Shown piece by piece: positions 49,525 through 58,884 of a stretch of DNA of 64,000 nucleotides; the first letter of the stretch is position 1; each line of letters starts with the position of its first letter. The stretch is taken from positions 1 to 64,000 of the forward strand of contig WGCV01000019.1 in the NCBI GenBank assembly GCA_015493615.1. Reading direction: 5' to 3'. The stretch is from Melioribacteraceae bacterium (GTDB lineage: Bacteria > Bacteroidota > Ignavibacteria > Ignavibacteriales > Melioribacteraceae). The notes under the pieces are model-generated. The model was given only the letters and a program-made list of their open reading frames with translations, did not search any database and was not told where the DNA came from. The translations under genes were made by a program, and so were the position numbers.

Positions 49525-52500
49525 ATGAATAATAGTCAGATTTTGGAGTCCCTTTCCGCAGGTATTGCTTCCTACAATGACGAATCCGTAAAAGAGCTTG
49601 TAAATAAAATTTCGGAGGAGTTCTTTAAAGATGTCGATAATAAAGAATCCGTAAGATTCAAAGATTATGAAAAATTATTTTCGCTTATAATTAAAAACGG
49701 CTTTGCCGAAAAATTTGCCGAACTAATTGCGCCGAAGGATTACTATAATCTCGGCGGTTTTTTTCTGAAAGCCGAAGAAACCGATAATTCCGTTCGCAAA
49801 ACAATTCACCTTTTTCTTGATATTTTTCGCCGATCGGAATTTTTGGTAAAAATTTATAACGACAGGAAATGGGACAAGCTCATCGAAGAGCTGATTCGTA
49901 AAAGTAATTTCCGCGTTAAAGAACTCTTTTATCAGCGGAGTAACTTCTACGGAAACAAAACGCTTTTTAATATTTTGGAAGGCGAAAAGGTTACTCCTTA
50001 CTCTTGGAAAGAGACCGAAAGAAATATCGAAAAATATGCCGCCGCTCTTAAATCTCTTCTTGCCGAGTTTAACGAGGATGTAAAAGTGGCTTTTCTCCTC
50101 GAAAACAGTTTAAGAATGGCTTGGTTGGATTTGGCTTGTTTAACAAACGGAATTGTAAACATCATGATTCCCGGCAATGCGGTTGCGGAACACATCGAGT
50201 TTATTCTTAGGCAAGCGGAAGCAAAAGTGATTTTTGTCGCAAATGAAAATCAGCTGGCAAAAGTTAAATCGGTTAAGCATAAACTCCCCGAATTAAAATG
50301 GATTGTTTTTCTTTCCGGTAGTTCCCTCGACGAAGACGTGATTACATTTAACGAATTTTTATCCTATGCGGAACGTTATGATATTGAGAAAGATTTCTAC
50401 AGCGGGAAAAAATACGGCGCGGATTCTCTCGCAACAATTATGTACACTTCGGGAACAACCGGCGAGCCGAAGGGAATTGAGTTTTCCCATATGAACATTG
50501 TCTTTAAGCGGTTTGCGCGCGCTATGGCAATTCCGCAAATAGGCGATAAGGACAGATATTTAAGTTACCTGCCGCTGTTTCATACTTTCGGAAGATACTT
50601 GGAAATGATGGGCAGCGTTTTCTGGGGAGCAGAATATTCCTTTATGGAAAATCCATCCGTTGAAACAATGATTGAAAATATGAATCTAATTAAGCCGACA
50701 ATCTTTATCAGCATTCCGAAAAAGTGGATTCAGCTTTACGATCAGATAAACGAACTTGTCGATATTGCCGTTGACGACGATGAGGAAATTAAAGCGGCTA
50801 TTTCAAAGGTAACGGGAGGCGCGTTGAAGTTCGGACTTTCGGCGGCGGGATATCTGCCTCCGGATATTTTTATCTTTTTTCAGAAGTACGGCGTTAATTT
50901 GATGAGCGGATTCGGAATGACCGAGGCGACGGGCGGAATAACGATGACTCCGATAGGCGAGTACTATGAAAATTCACTCGGAAAAGCTCTTCCCGGTATC
51001 GAGCTGAAATTAGCGGGAGACGGGGAATTGCTGATTCGCGGGGCTTACGTTACAATCGGTTATTTCAAGAATAAGGAAAATACTTTTGACTCCGACGGCT
51101 GGCTCCCGACCGGCGATATTATGAAGATGGACGTAAACGGCTTCATCGAAATTATCGACAGAAAAAAGGAAATTTATAAAAACATAAAAGGGGAGACGAT
51201 TGCGCCGCAGAAAATTGAAAACCTTTTCCGCGATTTCGATTTTGTAAAACAAGTTTTTCTCGTCGGCGATCACAAGCTGTTCAATACAGTTTTGATTTAT
51301 CCCAACTACGATTCCGAAACTTTGCTGAGTAAGAACTACAACGAAGAAGAGATGCGGGATATTTTTTCGTCGGTTGTGGTAACGGTAAATAAGTTTCTCG
51401 CTCCCTTTGAAAGAATTATAGATTTTAGAATTATCGATCGTCCTTTCTCGGCGGAACTTGGAGAGCTTACTCCCAAGGGGACATACAAACGGCGCGTAAT
51501 CGAAAAAAATTTTGAGCCGGTGATAAAGCGGATGTATGTGAAACAGTTTATCGAGTTGAAAAATCAGTCGGTAAATGTGCGCGTGCCGAATTGGTTTTTA
51601 CGGGAAAAGGGAAAACTGAGCGACGATATATTTTTTGATAATGACAGAATAAAAATCGCTGATGAAAAAGTTGAACTGCTTGTGGAAAAACTCGACGAAA
51701 CTAAATTCCGGATAGGGGATTTTGTTTATGAAATCACAACGCCGAAAATTGATTTGCAGCCGTTTTTGACAAATCCGATTTACTGGGTCGGGAATAAAGC
51801 GCTTTTCGATTTTTGCGGCGAGCCGATTTTTCAGTGGTACAGGAACAGAGAGCCTGAAAAGCATATCGGCTTTTATGCCGTTGCAGGCAAGGTCGAAAGC
51901 AATGTCAAAGATCTGGAAACGATAAAAAAACTTCATCTCGGCGGAGAGAAATCTCTATACGGATTAAACCTCGCCGCTTTTCTGATTCAGTCGGAGAACG
52001 AGGCGGAAGCGATGAGCGCCGCCAACTACATAAAATTTTTAAGCTCCGATTCAACGCTCCCGATATTCAAAATAGTTAAGGATCTAACGAAGCGTCCGCA
52101 GTTGACAAAGCACAAGTCAATCAGACGGGAACTGCTGAAAACCGCTATTCACATTTGCGAAAATAACAGACTTGATTGGCTTTTGGAAAGATACTTCAAA
52201 ATTGATTACGATATTTTGGATTCGGCGATTATGCGCGCGCTGATTGAGCGGAAAGCAAAAGATATTTTGGGAATAATCGAAAGACTTCTTAACAATACGC
52301 TTGTTGATTTTGCCGGAGAGGAACTTGTCAGAACGCCTATTCCCGCGCTTTTTTCTTTCCTCGAAAAGTATGTCGAACTCCATCCCACGAGCTACAGAAC
52401 AATCAGAAGAATTTTGGTGCAATATAAAATTCAGTCCGATAGGAAAGAGGTTTCGGAAGAAGCGAGCAAAACAAGGAACAAAATCCGATTGGGATTTAGA

Positions 52501-54273
52501 AAGTGGCTTGGGACAAACCAGCGCGTTGCGGTTGACGTGGAAACCGGCGACGAATATACTTGGGAAGACGTTGTAGTTTACGAGGAAAATATTGAGCCGG
52601 ACGATTTGCAAAGGATTAAAGAAGCGCTTGTCGAAACGCCTTTGATCCGTGAAGCGATTTTTTTCTTTTCGCAGGGAACGGTTCTCCGGTTGGACGATAT
52701 TCTTCCGTCGGGAATCTGGATTAGTTTTTACAAGAAGTTTTCCACGCATACAAGCTACCGCGTTTCCGTGCAGACGCGCTTTCACGGTTCGTATAATTTT
52801 ACGATAAATCTTAATGAAACTCTATCTTCCGAAAAAGTAACTTTGGAAAGCGATTGGCTGATAATCGCATGCTCGGCTGTTTCCGGTCAAAAGCTCACAA
52901 ACAAGTTCGGCGGCTATTGGGAAAAATACGAACTCTGGACAGAAGAATACAATCCGCAGGAAAACGTCGGTCATTATCTCGAGAGAATGTCAAAACATCC
53001 GGACGAAAAGAAGAGCGAACTGGTTTATCATATCTGGAGATTTTTTGTTTGGAACGCCGCTACGGCTTCACTGAACTTTATTAAATTATCCAAATATAAA
53101 TTGCAGCTTGCCGATTATTCCCCGGACAACTTTATTATTCCCAAACATGATTATCAAGTCGGGACGAGACTTGTCTCGATTGAAGAAAGAGTTCCTTACG
53201 TTTCTTCGTCGGGTTTTATCGGGGAATTCTATAACCGGTTTATTTCCGAGTCGGTTAAAAAATATCCTTATTTGAACCGTGATTCAATTTGGAACCAGAT
53301 TTATTCGGGAATAATTTCGGCTCTCGGCGAAGTTGAAGGAGTCGAATATCTTAACGGGTTTAAGTCGGAACTTTCATCGCAGTCTGATTTTCCGGATAAA
53401 GAAAACGCACTCTTGAGATTGAATTCCTTTTTGACGGATATTTCCGACGGCGTATTTATTCCCAAAAGATTATTCTTTGCGATTAACAGATTCAGGCGCT
53501 GGCTCAATTTGAACGAGGACGCGTCTATCGAAGCGCAGGCGTCAATGCTGAACGAGCTTTATTCGACGTACAGCTTGAATGAAATGGAAAAGCAACTGCC
53601 CGAAACAAGAATTAAGTTTTATTTTGAGACCTGTTTTAGGGATAGTTCGGACGAGGTTAAAGCCGAGTTTAAAAAGATAATCAAGGAATTCCATCATCGG
53701 AAAATTAAGCGTAAAGAGCTGCTTGTAATGCTTTCCGAGATTAAAGCGAAGTTTACTCTTTCCGATAAGGAGGAATATTTCCTTACGAGAATCAGTTATT
53801 CGCATATCCGCCCTGAAGATTCGGCGCAGATTATGAAGATTGGCGCCGGCGGACATGAAAAGGAAAATTTAATTGTGGAATTTTTCGATACCGACGGGAA
53901 CCCCTTTGTAATAAGGCGTCCGGTAACTCCTAAAGAAATTTCCCGTTTGCATCGTATGTTTCTTGACGCAAATCTCATGGTGAATTTTAATTCGGATCAC
54001 CAATTCCTTGTTGCCGTTTCTTCGCGCGGATTTATTATCGGCGGTCTTTTCTATTTTCCCGTTGACGAAAGCAGAGTACACATGGATAAGATTGTCGTCG
54101 CCGATCCTTTCCGGCGAAAAGGAATCAGCGATATTCTGATGAAGGAATTTTTTAACAGAATGAAAAACGAACGCTACGAATATGTTACAACGGGATTTTT
54201 CCGACCGGAGTATTTTTATAAGTTCGGTTTTAAGGTCGAAAGGAAATATTCGGGATTGGCAAAAAAATTGTAA
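49525..54273 (+). CDS. Giant fusion: acyl-CoA-synthetase-like domain plus GNAT-like C-terminus
   Basis: A 1582-residue soluble protein. Residues 1-110 are a helical lead. Residues about 125-700 form a complete AMP-binding domain of the long-chain acyl-CoA synthetase type: TIMYTSGTTGEPKGIEFSHM, YLPLFHTFGRYLEMM, LMSGFGMTEATGGITM, LPTGDIMKMDVNGFIEIIDR and a K-containing LTPKGTYKRRVIEKNF. Residues about 700-1430 match nothing I know; they contain a segment KYKLQLADYSPDNFIIPKHD resembling the catalytic loop of kinase-like phosphotransferases. The last 150 residues resemble a GNAT acetyltransferase: SRVHMDKIVVADPFRRKGIS with the R/Q-x-x-G-x-G/A pyrophosphate loop, and YKFGFKVERKYSG. An acyl group may be activated by one end and transferred by the other (inference). 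It appears as a single gene with a GAGGAG site. Confidence 0.8.
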   Translation: MNNSQILESLSAGIASYNDESVKELVNKISEEFFKDVDNKESVRFKDYEKLFSLIIKNGFAEKFAELIAPKDYYNLGGFFLKAEETDNSVRKTIHLFLDIFRRSEFLVKIYNDRKWDKLIEELIRKSNFRVKELFYQRSNFYGNKTLFNILEGEKVTPYSWKETERNIEKYAAALKSLLAEFNEDVKVAFLLENSLRMAWLDLACLTNGIVNIMIPGNAVAEHIEFILRQAEAKVIFVANENQLAKVKSVKHKLPELKWIVFLSGSSLDEDVITFNEFLSYAERYDIEKDFYSGKKYGADSLATIMYTSGTTGEPKGIEFSHMNIVFKRFARAMAIPQIGDKDRYLSYLPLFHTFGRYLEMMGSVFWGAEYSFMENPSVETMIENMNLIKPTIFISIPKKWIQLYDQINELVDIAVDDDEEIKAAISKVTGGALKFGLSAAGYLPPDIFIFFQKYGVNLMSGFGMTEATGGITMTPIGEYYENSLGKALPGIELKLAGDGELLIRGAYVTIGYFKNKENTFDSDGWLPTGDIMKMDVNGFIEIIDRKKEIYKNIKGETIAPQKIENLFRDFDFVKQVFLVGDHKLFNTVLIYPNYDSETLLSKNYNEEEMRDIFSSVVVTVNKFLAPFERIIDFRIIDRPFSAELGELTPKGTYKRRVIEKNFEPVIKRMYVKQFIELKNQSVNVRVPNWFLREKGKLSDDIFFDNDRIKIADEKVELLVEKLDETKFRIGDFVYEITTPKIDLQPFLTNPIYWVGNKALFDFCGEPIFQWYRNREPEKHIGFYAVAGKVESNVKDLETIKKLHLGGEKSLYGLNLAAFLIQSENEAEAMSAANYIKFLSSDSTLPIFKIVKDLTKRPQLTKHKSIRRELLKTAIHICENNRLDWLLERYFKIDYDILDSAIMRALIERKAKDILGIIERLLNNTLVDFAGEELVRTPIPALFSFLEKYVELHPTSYRTIRRILVQYKIQSDRKEVSEEASKTRNKIRLGFRKWLGTNQRVAVDVETGDEYTWEDVVVYEENIEPDDLQRIKEALVETPLIREAIFFFSQGTVLRLDDILPSGIWISFYKKFSTHTSYRVSVQTRFHGSYNFTINLNETLSSEKVTLESDWLIIACSAVSGQKLTNKFGGYWEKYELWTEEYNPQENVGHYLERMSKHPDEKKSELVYHIWRFFVWNAATASLNFIKLSKYKLQLADYSPDNFIIPKHDYQVGTRLVSIEERVPYVSSSGFIGEFYNRFISESVKKYPYLNRDSIWNQIYSGIISALGEVEGVEYLNGFKSELSSQSDFPDKENALLRLNSFLTDISDGVFIPKRLFFAINRFRRWLNLNEDASIEAQASMLNELYSTYSLNEMEKQLPETRIKFYFETCFRDSSDEVKAEFKKIIKEFHHRKIKRKELLVMLSEIKAKFTLSDKEEYFLTRISYSHIRPEDSAQIMKIGAGGHEKENLIVEFFDTDGNPFVIRRPVTPKEISRLHRMFLDANLMVNFNSDHQFLVAVSSRGFIIGGLFYFPVDESRVHMDKIVVADPFRRKGISDILMKEFFNRMKNERYEYVTTGFFRPEYFYKFGFKVERKYSGLAKKL

Positions 54274-54388
54274 GATTAAGTAATGGAAAGCTTCGGCTCA
54301 TCGTTGCGCCGTTCTGTTATTGCGGGATAATTTAGAATTATTCTCTAATAGCAATGCCGTCAACATAAGAAAATAATCATTCCTATTA

Positions 54389-54439
54389 ACCCACTTATTC
54401 AACAGTGGGTAAAAGGGAAATCATAATTGCTGAAGCAAT
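54389..54439. repeat. Two short hairpin repeats downstream of the giant gene
   Basis: ACCCACT (54389-54395) pairs with AGTGGGT (54404-54410), and ATTGCTGAAGCAAT (54426-54439) is a perfect palindrome with a TGAA centre. They belong to the same group as those at 49297. The gap 54274-54603 shows no gene. Confidence 0.6.
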
Positions 54440-54540
54440 GGGGTAAAAATAAAAAATTCTTATGATGTCAATATTGTTCGATGAGAGATGAAGGCGGAGT
54501 GGGAGTTGTCCGAAATATCTCTAAATCGGTACTATTATCA

Positions 54541-54585
54541 GTTTTGAGATTCTTCTCCCGCCGAGGCGGAATCAGAATGACAAAT
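54541..54585. repeat. Dispersed 45-bp repeat with CGCC hairpin, copy 1
   Basis: GTTTTGAGATTCTTCTCCCG followed by a CCNAGGCGG core and ATCAGAATGACAAAT matches 62025-62069 at nearly every base. The centre can form a hairpin (CCGCC/GGCGG). Sequences of this type, ending AGAATGACA, recur in many bacterial genomes. Confidence 0.7.
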
Positions 54586-54603
54586 TTCGGGGTTATGCAA
54601 AGC

Positions 54604-54636
54604 CTTCTAATAATTTACAGAGGAAAAAGAAGATGA
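54604..54636 (+). pseudogene. C-terminal remnant of a second copy of the propeller lipoprotein
   Basis: Eleven codons read LLIIYRGKRR then stop. The intact gene at 54700 ends IIIYRGERK, and the flanking DNA (ATAATTTACAGAGGA) is the same at 54610 and 56059. This is best read as the 3' tip of a tandem paralogue whose body has been deleted. It sits 64 bases before the intact gene and now overlaps its leader. Confidence 0.5.
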
Positions 54637-54699
54637 AAACCCTTGAAAAACTAACTAAAAAAACTTATGTTATTATTTAACCGGACGAATGGAATTGAT

Positions 54700-56082
54700 A
54701 TGACATTTAAACAAATCTTTAAATACAAATACTTGAAGGCTTTTGGCGGTCTAATCATAATCTTGTTTTTTGCGCTTGCCTCTTGCAGAGAAGAACCCAC
54801 TCAACCGCCGGCGGGAATAACCGAAGTTAAAAACACGGTAATTTTAAGCTCGCCTTGGCAAGAGATGCACCGATACGCAATAAAATGGACAAGGTCGTTA
54901 GTTGACACAAACAAGAGATTAACCTACATACTAAAACGAAAAGATGCTGAAGGTTTAGAAACCGGAAACACTTATTACTTAACCGGAAAAGATACGACAA
55001 TAATAGAGGGAAGCGAAACAAGCCCGATACCCGAAGGGGCGTTGTTTAATTACAAAATGGAAGTTTATAACGATGCCGGAGAATTGCTTGATACGAGCAA
55101 AAGTATAATAACCGGAACGCTTAATACTACCGGCGCAAATTTTATGTGGGAAATTGATACGCTTGGGATACCAGGGGACTATCTATATGCTGTTTGGGGA
55201 ACAGATACAAATAATGTTTGGGCGGTAGGGAGAGTAAATTTTAATGAAGGCAAAACCGCAATCATTAAATGGAACGGTACAGAATGGAGTTACCATTCGT
55301 GGCCACTAGCTAGCATTTATTCAATCTATGGATTTAGTGAAAATGATATTTGGGTAGTTGGTGAATCTTCAAACCGAAGTTTTATCGGACACTATAAGGA
55401 CGGCGAATGGACGGAGTACAGAAGCGATTATTTTTACTCGCGCGGAGATACGGTTTACGCCTTGTGGGGCGTATGGGGAGCGAGTCCGGACGATGTTTGG
55501 GCGGTGGGGTATAACGGTACAATAGTGCATTGGAATGGAGAAAACTGGGATAAAGTTGAAAGCGGAACGAAAGCAAATATGACCGGCATATGGGGAGTTT
55601 CTGCAACGGAAATATATGCCGTTTCTCCATTTATTATAATAGACAATGTTATACATTTTGAAGGAAATACTTTTTTATATGACGGTGAAAGTTGGAGCAA
55701 TATACAATCAGAAGTAGGCGAATCAAGTGGGCCATTGAGGCAAACACAATTTTACCCAAATGGATGTGGAGTTGCAGTAGGCAGAAATGTTTATATAAAA
55801 GATAATACGGGATGGCATTTGCAAGTAGAAGTGCCGCGTATCGGAAATCAATGGGGCAGAGTAGGAGGAACTAATATAAATGATGTAATGATACTCGGTA
55901 TAGACGGTTCTGTAACAAGTAGAATTATGCATTATAATGGAGAACATTGGGAAACAATATCGATAAACGGTTCTACAACTATTCCAATGATAATTGGAGG
56001 AGTACAATTGTTTAAGAAGAAAGTTTTCATTGTAGGAAAAAATAATAATCACATAATAATTTACAGAGGAGAAAGAAAATAA
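54700..56082 (+). CDS. Lipoprotein with beta-propeller-type repeats
   Basis: About 460 residues from the ATG at 54700; a start 33 bases earlier lacks a better ribosome site and would lengthen the signal peptide. A lipoprotein signal (LIIILFFALASC, lipobox LAS-C) anchors it in the membrane, followed by a short Pro-rich stretch. Residues about 60-150 look like a fibronectin-III-like domain. Then repeated units of the form LWGVWGASPDDVWAVGYNGT then IVHWNGENWDKV occur about six times (for example VWGTDTNNVWAVG, IYGFSENDIWVVG), as in surface propellers of Bacteroidota and relatives. Likely faces the periplasm or cell surface; ligand unknown. A remnant of a paralogue precedes it. Confidence 0.75.
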   Translation: MTFKQIFKYKYLKAFGGLIIILFFALASCREEPTQPPAGITEVKNTVILSSPWQEMHRYAIKWTRSLVDTNKRLTYILKRKDAEGLETGNTYYLTGKDTTIIEGSETSPIPEGALFNYKMEVYNDAGELLDTSKSIITGTLNTTGANFMWEIDTLGIPGDYLYAVWGTDTNNVWAVGRVNFNEGKTAIIKWNGTEWSYHSWPLASIYSIYGFSENDIWVVGESSNRSFIGHYKDGEWTEYRSDYFYSRGDTVYALWGVWGASPDDVWAVGYNGTIVHWNGENWDKVESGTKANMTGIWGVSATEIYAVSPFIIIDNVIHFEGNTFLYDGESWSNIQSEVGESSGPLRQTQFYPNGCGVAVGRNVYIKDNTGWHLQVEVPRIGNQWGRVGGTNINDVMILGIDGSVTSRIMHYNGEHWETISINGSTTIPMIIGGVQLFKKKVFIVGKNNNHIIIYRGERK

Positions 56083-56121
56083 TATTGATGAAGTATGAAT
56101 AAGCAAAACATGTCTTGATTT

Positions 56122-56314
56122 CCGTCGGTTTTAACCGGCGGCTTAAAATTAATCAAACAGATAGGGCTTTAGCCGCATTGATACATTGCCGGGTGAAAGC
56201 GGAATGCGGCTAAAATCGTAAAAACTTTTTTACCTCTAACCCGTTGACTGAAGTCAACGGCAATAATGGCTAAAGCAGACGGCAATGTTGGCTGAAGTTA
56301 CGTCCCCAACATTG
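56122..56314. repeat. Cluster of four palindromic repeats
   Basis: CCGTCGGTTTTAACCGGCGG (56122-56141), TTTAGCCGCATT (56168-56179) pairing with AATGCGGCTAAA (56203-56214), CCGTTGACTGAAGTCAACGG (56241-56260, TGAA centre) and CAATGTTGG (56283-56291) pairing with CCAACATTG (56306-56314). They fill the 314-base gap before the convergent TSUP gene; no coding sequence is seen. Some may serve as bidirectional terminators, though T tracts are short. Confidence 0.75.
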
Positions 56315-56396
56315 GAGCAAGCTTGGCAGACTTCATTATTGATTATTTATTCTTAATTAAATTGCGGTTTACCGCAATATGTTCTGTAAGTGTCTC

Positions 56397-57200
56397 TTAC
56401 AGTGTTGTTATAATTTTCACTGCTGCAAAAATTAAATAAAGAATAAAAACCGTTTTAACTGCTTTTACCGAAATTTTATATCCGAGTCGCGCGCCGAGCC
56501 GAGCGCCGACAACAGCTCCCGCCGCCATGGGAAGTGAAGCCGTTAAATTTATTAGTCCCATTGCGGAATGTGCGCCGCCGCCCGAAGTATTAATAATCCA
56601 GTAGCTGATTGACGAAACAAGCAGAGTAAGAAAAACGGTGAAGGTTGAAGTGCCGATTGCTTTTTTGAAAGGGAGCGCAAAGAAGTATGAAAGTATCGGC
56701 ACTATAAAAACTCCGCCGCCGATTCCCGCCGACGAGGCTATTGCTCCGACGAGCGCACCGAAAAAAAAGAGATAAACGTTATTGATTTTGATCCCGGACG
56801 GCTCAACGTTGTTTCTGTCAAACAGCAGTTTAATAATTGTAACAAGGAGAGAAAAAATTAAAACTATTTTCGGATAAACCGGATTGAGATTAACAATTAT
56901 TCTCGGAGTAAAGAAGCAAGTTATGATGCTTCCCGACGCGAGGAGCAAAGCGCTTTTGTAATCGACATTTTTTAATTTCACATGATTGTAAAATGAACTT
57001 CCCGACGAAAATAAAGCCGTAAAAAGAGAAGTGGCTATTGCGGTAAAAACCAGTTTGTCGTCCGGGACGCCGAGCGCCGGAAGAAGAAGGTAGAGAAAAG
57101 GAATGTAAATCACACCGCCGCCGATTCCGATTAGCCCGGAGCCGATTCCCGCAGTCATTCCGACTAACAAAAAGATTATTAAATAAATTATGTCATGCAT
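56397..57200 (-). CDS. TSUP-family permease (TauE/SafE-like)
   Basis: About 267 residues from the ATG at 57200; a TTG ten codons earlier would also be in frame. Two homologous halves, each starting with a Gly-rich reentrant motif (TAGIGSGLIGIGGGVIYIPF and IASSAGIGGGVFIVPILSYF), and about eight membrane helices give the TSUP pattern of anion exporters for sulphite, sulphonates or related compounds. Substrate cannot be told. It is alone, facing the lipoprotein gene tail to tail, and lies downstream of a hairpin terminator. Confidence 0.85.
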   Translation of the reverse strand: MHDIIYLIIFLLVGMTAGIGSGLIGIGGGVIYIPFLYLLLPALGVPDDKLVFTAIATSLFTALFSSGSSFYNHVKLKNVDYKSALLLASGSIITCFFTPRIIVNLNPVYPKIVLIFSLLVTIIKLLFDRNNVEPSGIKINNVYLFFFGALVGAIASSAGIGGGVFIVPILSYFFALPFKKAIGTSTFTVFLTLLVSSISYWIINTSGGGAHSAMGLINLTASLPMAAGAVVGARLGARLGYKISVKAVKTVFILYLIFAAVKIITTL

Positions 57201-57261
57201 GTTTTTGTGTAATATTAACCAGAAAGTCAATAAAAAAAGTTCAAAACGCTAAATAAAAATT

Positions 57262-57290
57262 TAAAAAAATAATTGGCTTTTATTAGCCAA
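57262..57290 (-). terminator. Probable terminator after the GSCFA gene
   Basis: TTGGCT (57273-57278) pairs with AGCCAA (57285-57290). On the minus strand the stem is followed, after ATT, by seven T residues (complement of 57263-57269). It would end transcription of the operon read from 63.9 kb, before the TSUP gene. Confidence 0.55.
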
Positions 57291-57366
57291 AATGTATATT
57301 TTAGAAGTCCCCAAATACATATCTGCTTAGTAAGTAATGGTTCGCGCCTGCGGGCTGTTACTTGCT

Positions 57367-58350
57367 TTAATTTTCTTCTCCAAGGAGTTTTTTCATTTCG
57401 TCGGCAAAATTCAAATGGGGATATTTATTTGTTATCGCATTAATTTTATTAATTGTAGATTCAATGAACGATTGCGTTTCCCGAGTATTGCGGTTTCTTA
57501 TTTTGTGATTAAACGCGCTTTTTAATTTATTTATTTCATTGAGATATGAAATTGTTTCGGACGTGAAATATGCTTCGGCAAACTTTTCCCAGATGTACTC
57601 AATCGCGAGATTATTTGGGTGAACCAAATCCGTGGAGTAATAACGGTAGTCCCGCAAGTCGTCCATTACAATTTCGTAGGAAGGAAAGTAGAAAACATTA
57701 TCGCATTCCTCGATTAATTTTTCAGCGGCAAGAATCAACGTGGCTTTGCTTCTCTGGTTTTCCACGGCGCCCTCTTTCCAATGTCTTACGGGGCTGACGG
57801 TCAGCAGAACTTTAAGTTCGGGATTTATCATTTTTAATAATTTAATTGCGCGGGCGGACGCAGCCGCGGTTTCACGAAGATCAATTTTTCTCCGATTGAA
57901 TTTATTTGCCGGAATTTTATGGCAGTTGGAAACGACTTCGTTTGTCTCAATATATTCATACACCCAAGCCGTGCCGAAAGTCAGAACAATCAGATCCGCT
58001 TCTTTTATAAACTCATGCGCCGAAGAAATTCCGGCGTTTATTCGTTCGATTACATCCTCGGGATTATCCGACGAGAAAGAGCTGTGATGAAAAAAACTGT
58101 GATATTCTCCCTGATGAAAAATCAATTCATCTTCCGAAAATGATTTTTTATCGTAAATAATTTTAACGGAATTGGCTATGGAAACCGGATTGTAGAGTAC
58201 TCCGAAAGGATTTTTAAGAGTTCTGAATTTATATTCAATAAATTTTTCGGCGATGTTATCGGCAAAGCAAGAGCCGAAAGTAACAATCTTATCTTCCGGT
58301 TTAATTTTCAGTTCGCTTTTTTCGGGAAATATCTCCGTTCTGAATTTCAT
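57367..58350 (-). CDS. GSCFA-domain protein
   Basis: A 327-residue protein of the GSCFA family, relatives of SGNH/GDSL hydrolases. The naming motif is visible as VTFGSCFADNIAEKFI near residue 25, then NPFGVLYNPVSIANSV and YHSFFHHSSFSS. The block LIVLTFGTAWVYEYIE and the late YYSTDLVHPNNLAIEYIWEK (Asp and His of the catalytic pair) complete the fold. Frequent in Bacteroidota and Ignavibacteriota; the reaction is not established, probably an esterase or acyl hydrolase acting on a glycan. It overlaps the NifU-domain gene by four bases. Confidence 0.85.
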   Translation of the reverse strand: MKFRTEIFPEKSELKIKPEDKIVTFGSCFADNIAEKFIEYKFRTLKNPFGVLYNPVSIANSVKIIYDKKSFSEDELIFHQGEYHSFFHHSSFSSDNPEDVIERINAGISSAHEFIKEADLIVLTFGTAWVYEYIETNEVVSNCHKIPANKFNRRKIDLRETAAASARAIKLLKMINPELKVLLTVSPVRHWKEGAVENQRSKATLILAAEKLIEECDNVFYFPSYEIVMDDLRDYRYYSTDLVHPNNLAIEYIWEKFAEAYFTSETISYLNEINKLKSAFNHKIRNRNTRETQSFIESTINKINAITNKYPHLNFADEMKKLLGEEN

Positions 58351-58883
58351 TGAATTATTTCAATTTCAAGAGGTTTGTGAAGCTCGTTTCTTAACGTCTG
58401 CTTGATTATTTTCAGCGTGCTTTCTTCAGCCGAGCCGCAGCCGGCGCAAGCCCCGATATACTTGAGCTTTATGCTGTGATCGTCATATTCTACAATGTTT
58501 ACAGAGCCGCCGTCGTTTGTTAAATAAGGAAGAATTTTACTTTTGATTATTTTGTCGGCTTCTTTTACGAGGGGCGGAAAGGCGCGCTCTTCATTTTCGA
58601 TTGCGTCTAACGTTTTAATGTCGAAGTTTCGCATAACTTCAACAAGCGATTTTTGAACGTTTCCCCAAGGAACTTCTTTTTTCTTTTCAAGAGTTACAAA
58701 TCTTTCGGAATACCAAACGCTTGTAATTCCCTCGATGTCAAATAGTTTTTTTGCAAGAGGGTCTTTTTCCGCTTCGTCCGGATTGCCGTAACTGCGGACG
58801 TTGTTTCTAATTAATTTTTTATTCAATACAAATTTTAATGCATGAGGATTTTGCGTGGTAATTACATCAACAACGATTAGCAA
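58347..58883 (-). CDS. NifU-domain iron-sulphur carrier (Nfu-type)
   Basis: A 178-residue Fe-S cluster carrier. N-terminal Nfu_N domain (TTQNPHALKFVLNKKLIRNN, then LFDIEGITSVWYSERFVTLE) and C-terminal NifU domain with LPYLTNDGGSVNIVEYDD and the cluster-binding CAGCGSAE. The two Cys of CxxC would bind a cluster shared between two subunits. Placed between rsmI and the GSCFA gene without an obvious link; the upstream start follows the rsmI stop by one base, so they are co-transcribed. Confidence 0.88.
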   Translation of the reverse strand: MLIVVDVITTQNPHALKFVLNKKLIRNNVRSYGNPDEAEKDPLAKKLFDIEGITSVWYSERFVTLEKKKEVPWGNVQKSLVEVMRNFDIKTLDAIENEERAFPPLVKEADKIIKSKILPYLTNDGGSVNIVEYDDHSIKLKYIGACAGCGSAEESTLKIIKQTLRNELHKPLEIEIIQ

Positions 58884-58884
58884 T

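Noticed and set aside
49331-49528. 65-codon open frame before the giant ligase gene
   Set aside because: It runs through palindromic repeats, has a Cys/Phe-rich random composition and no ribosome site.
52117-53978. Minus-strand open frames inside the giant gene
   Set aside because: Antisense shadows with basic or Ser-rich composition; the plus frame is continuous and well coded.
55369-56106. Minus-strand frames inside the lipoprotein gene
   Set aside because: Tyr/Ser-rich shadows caused by the repeated propeller codons; no start signals.
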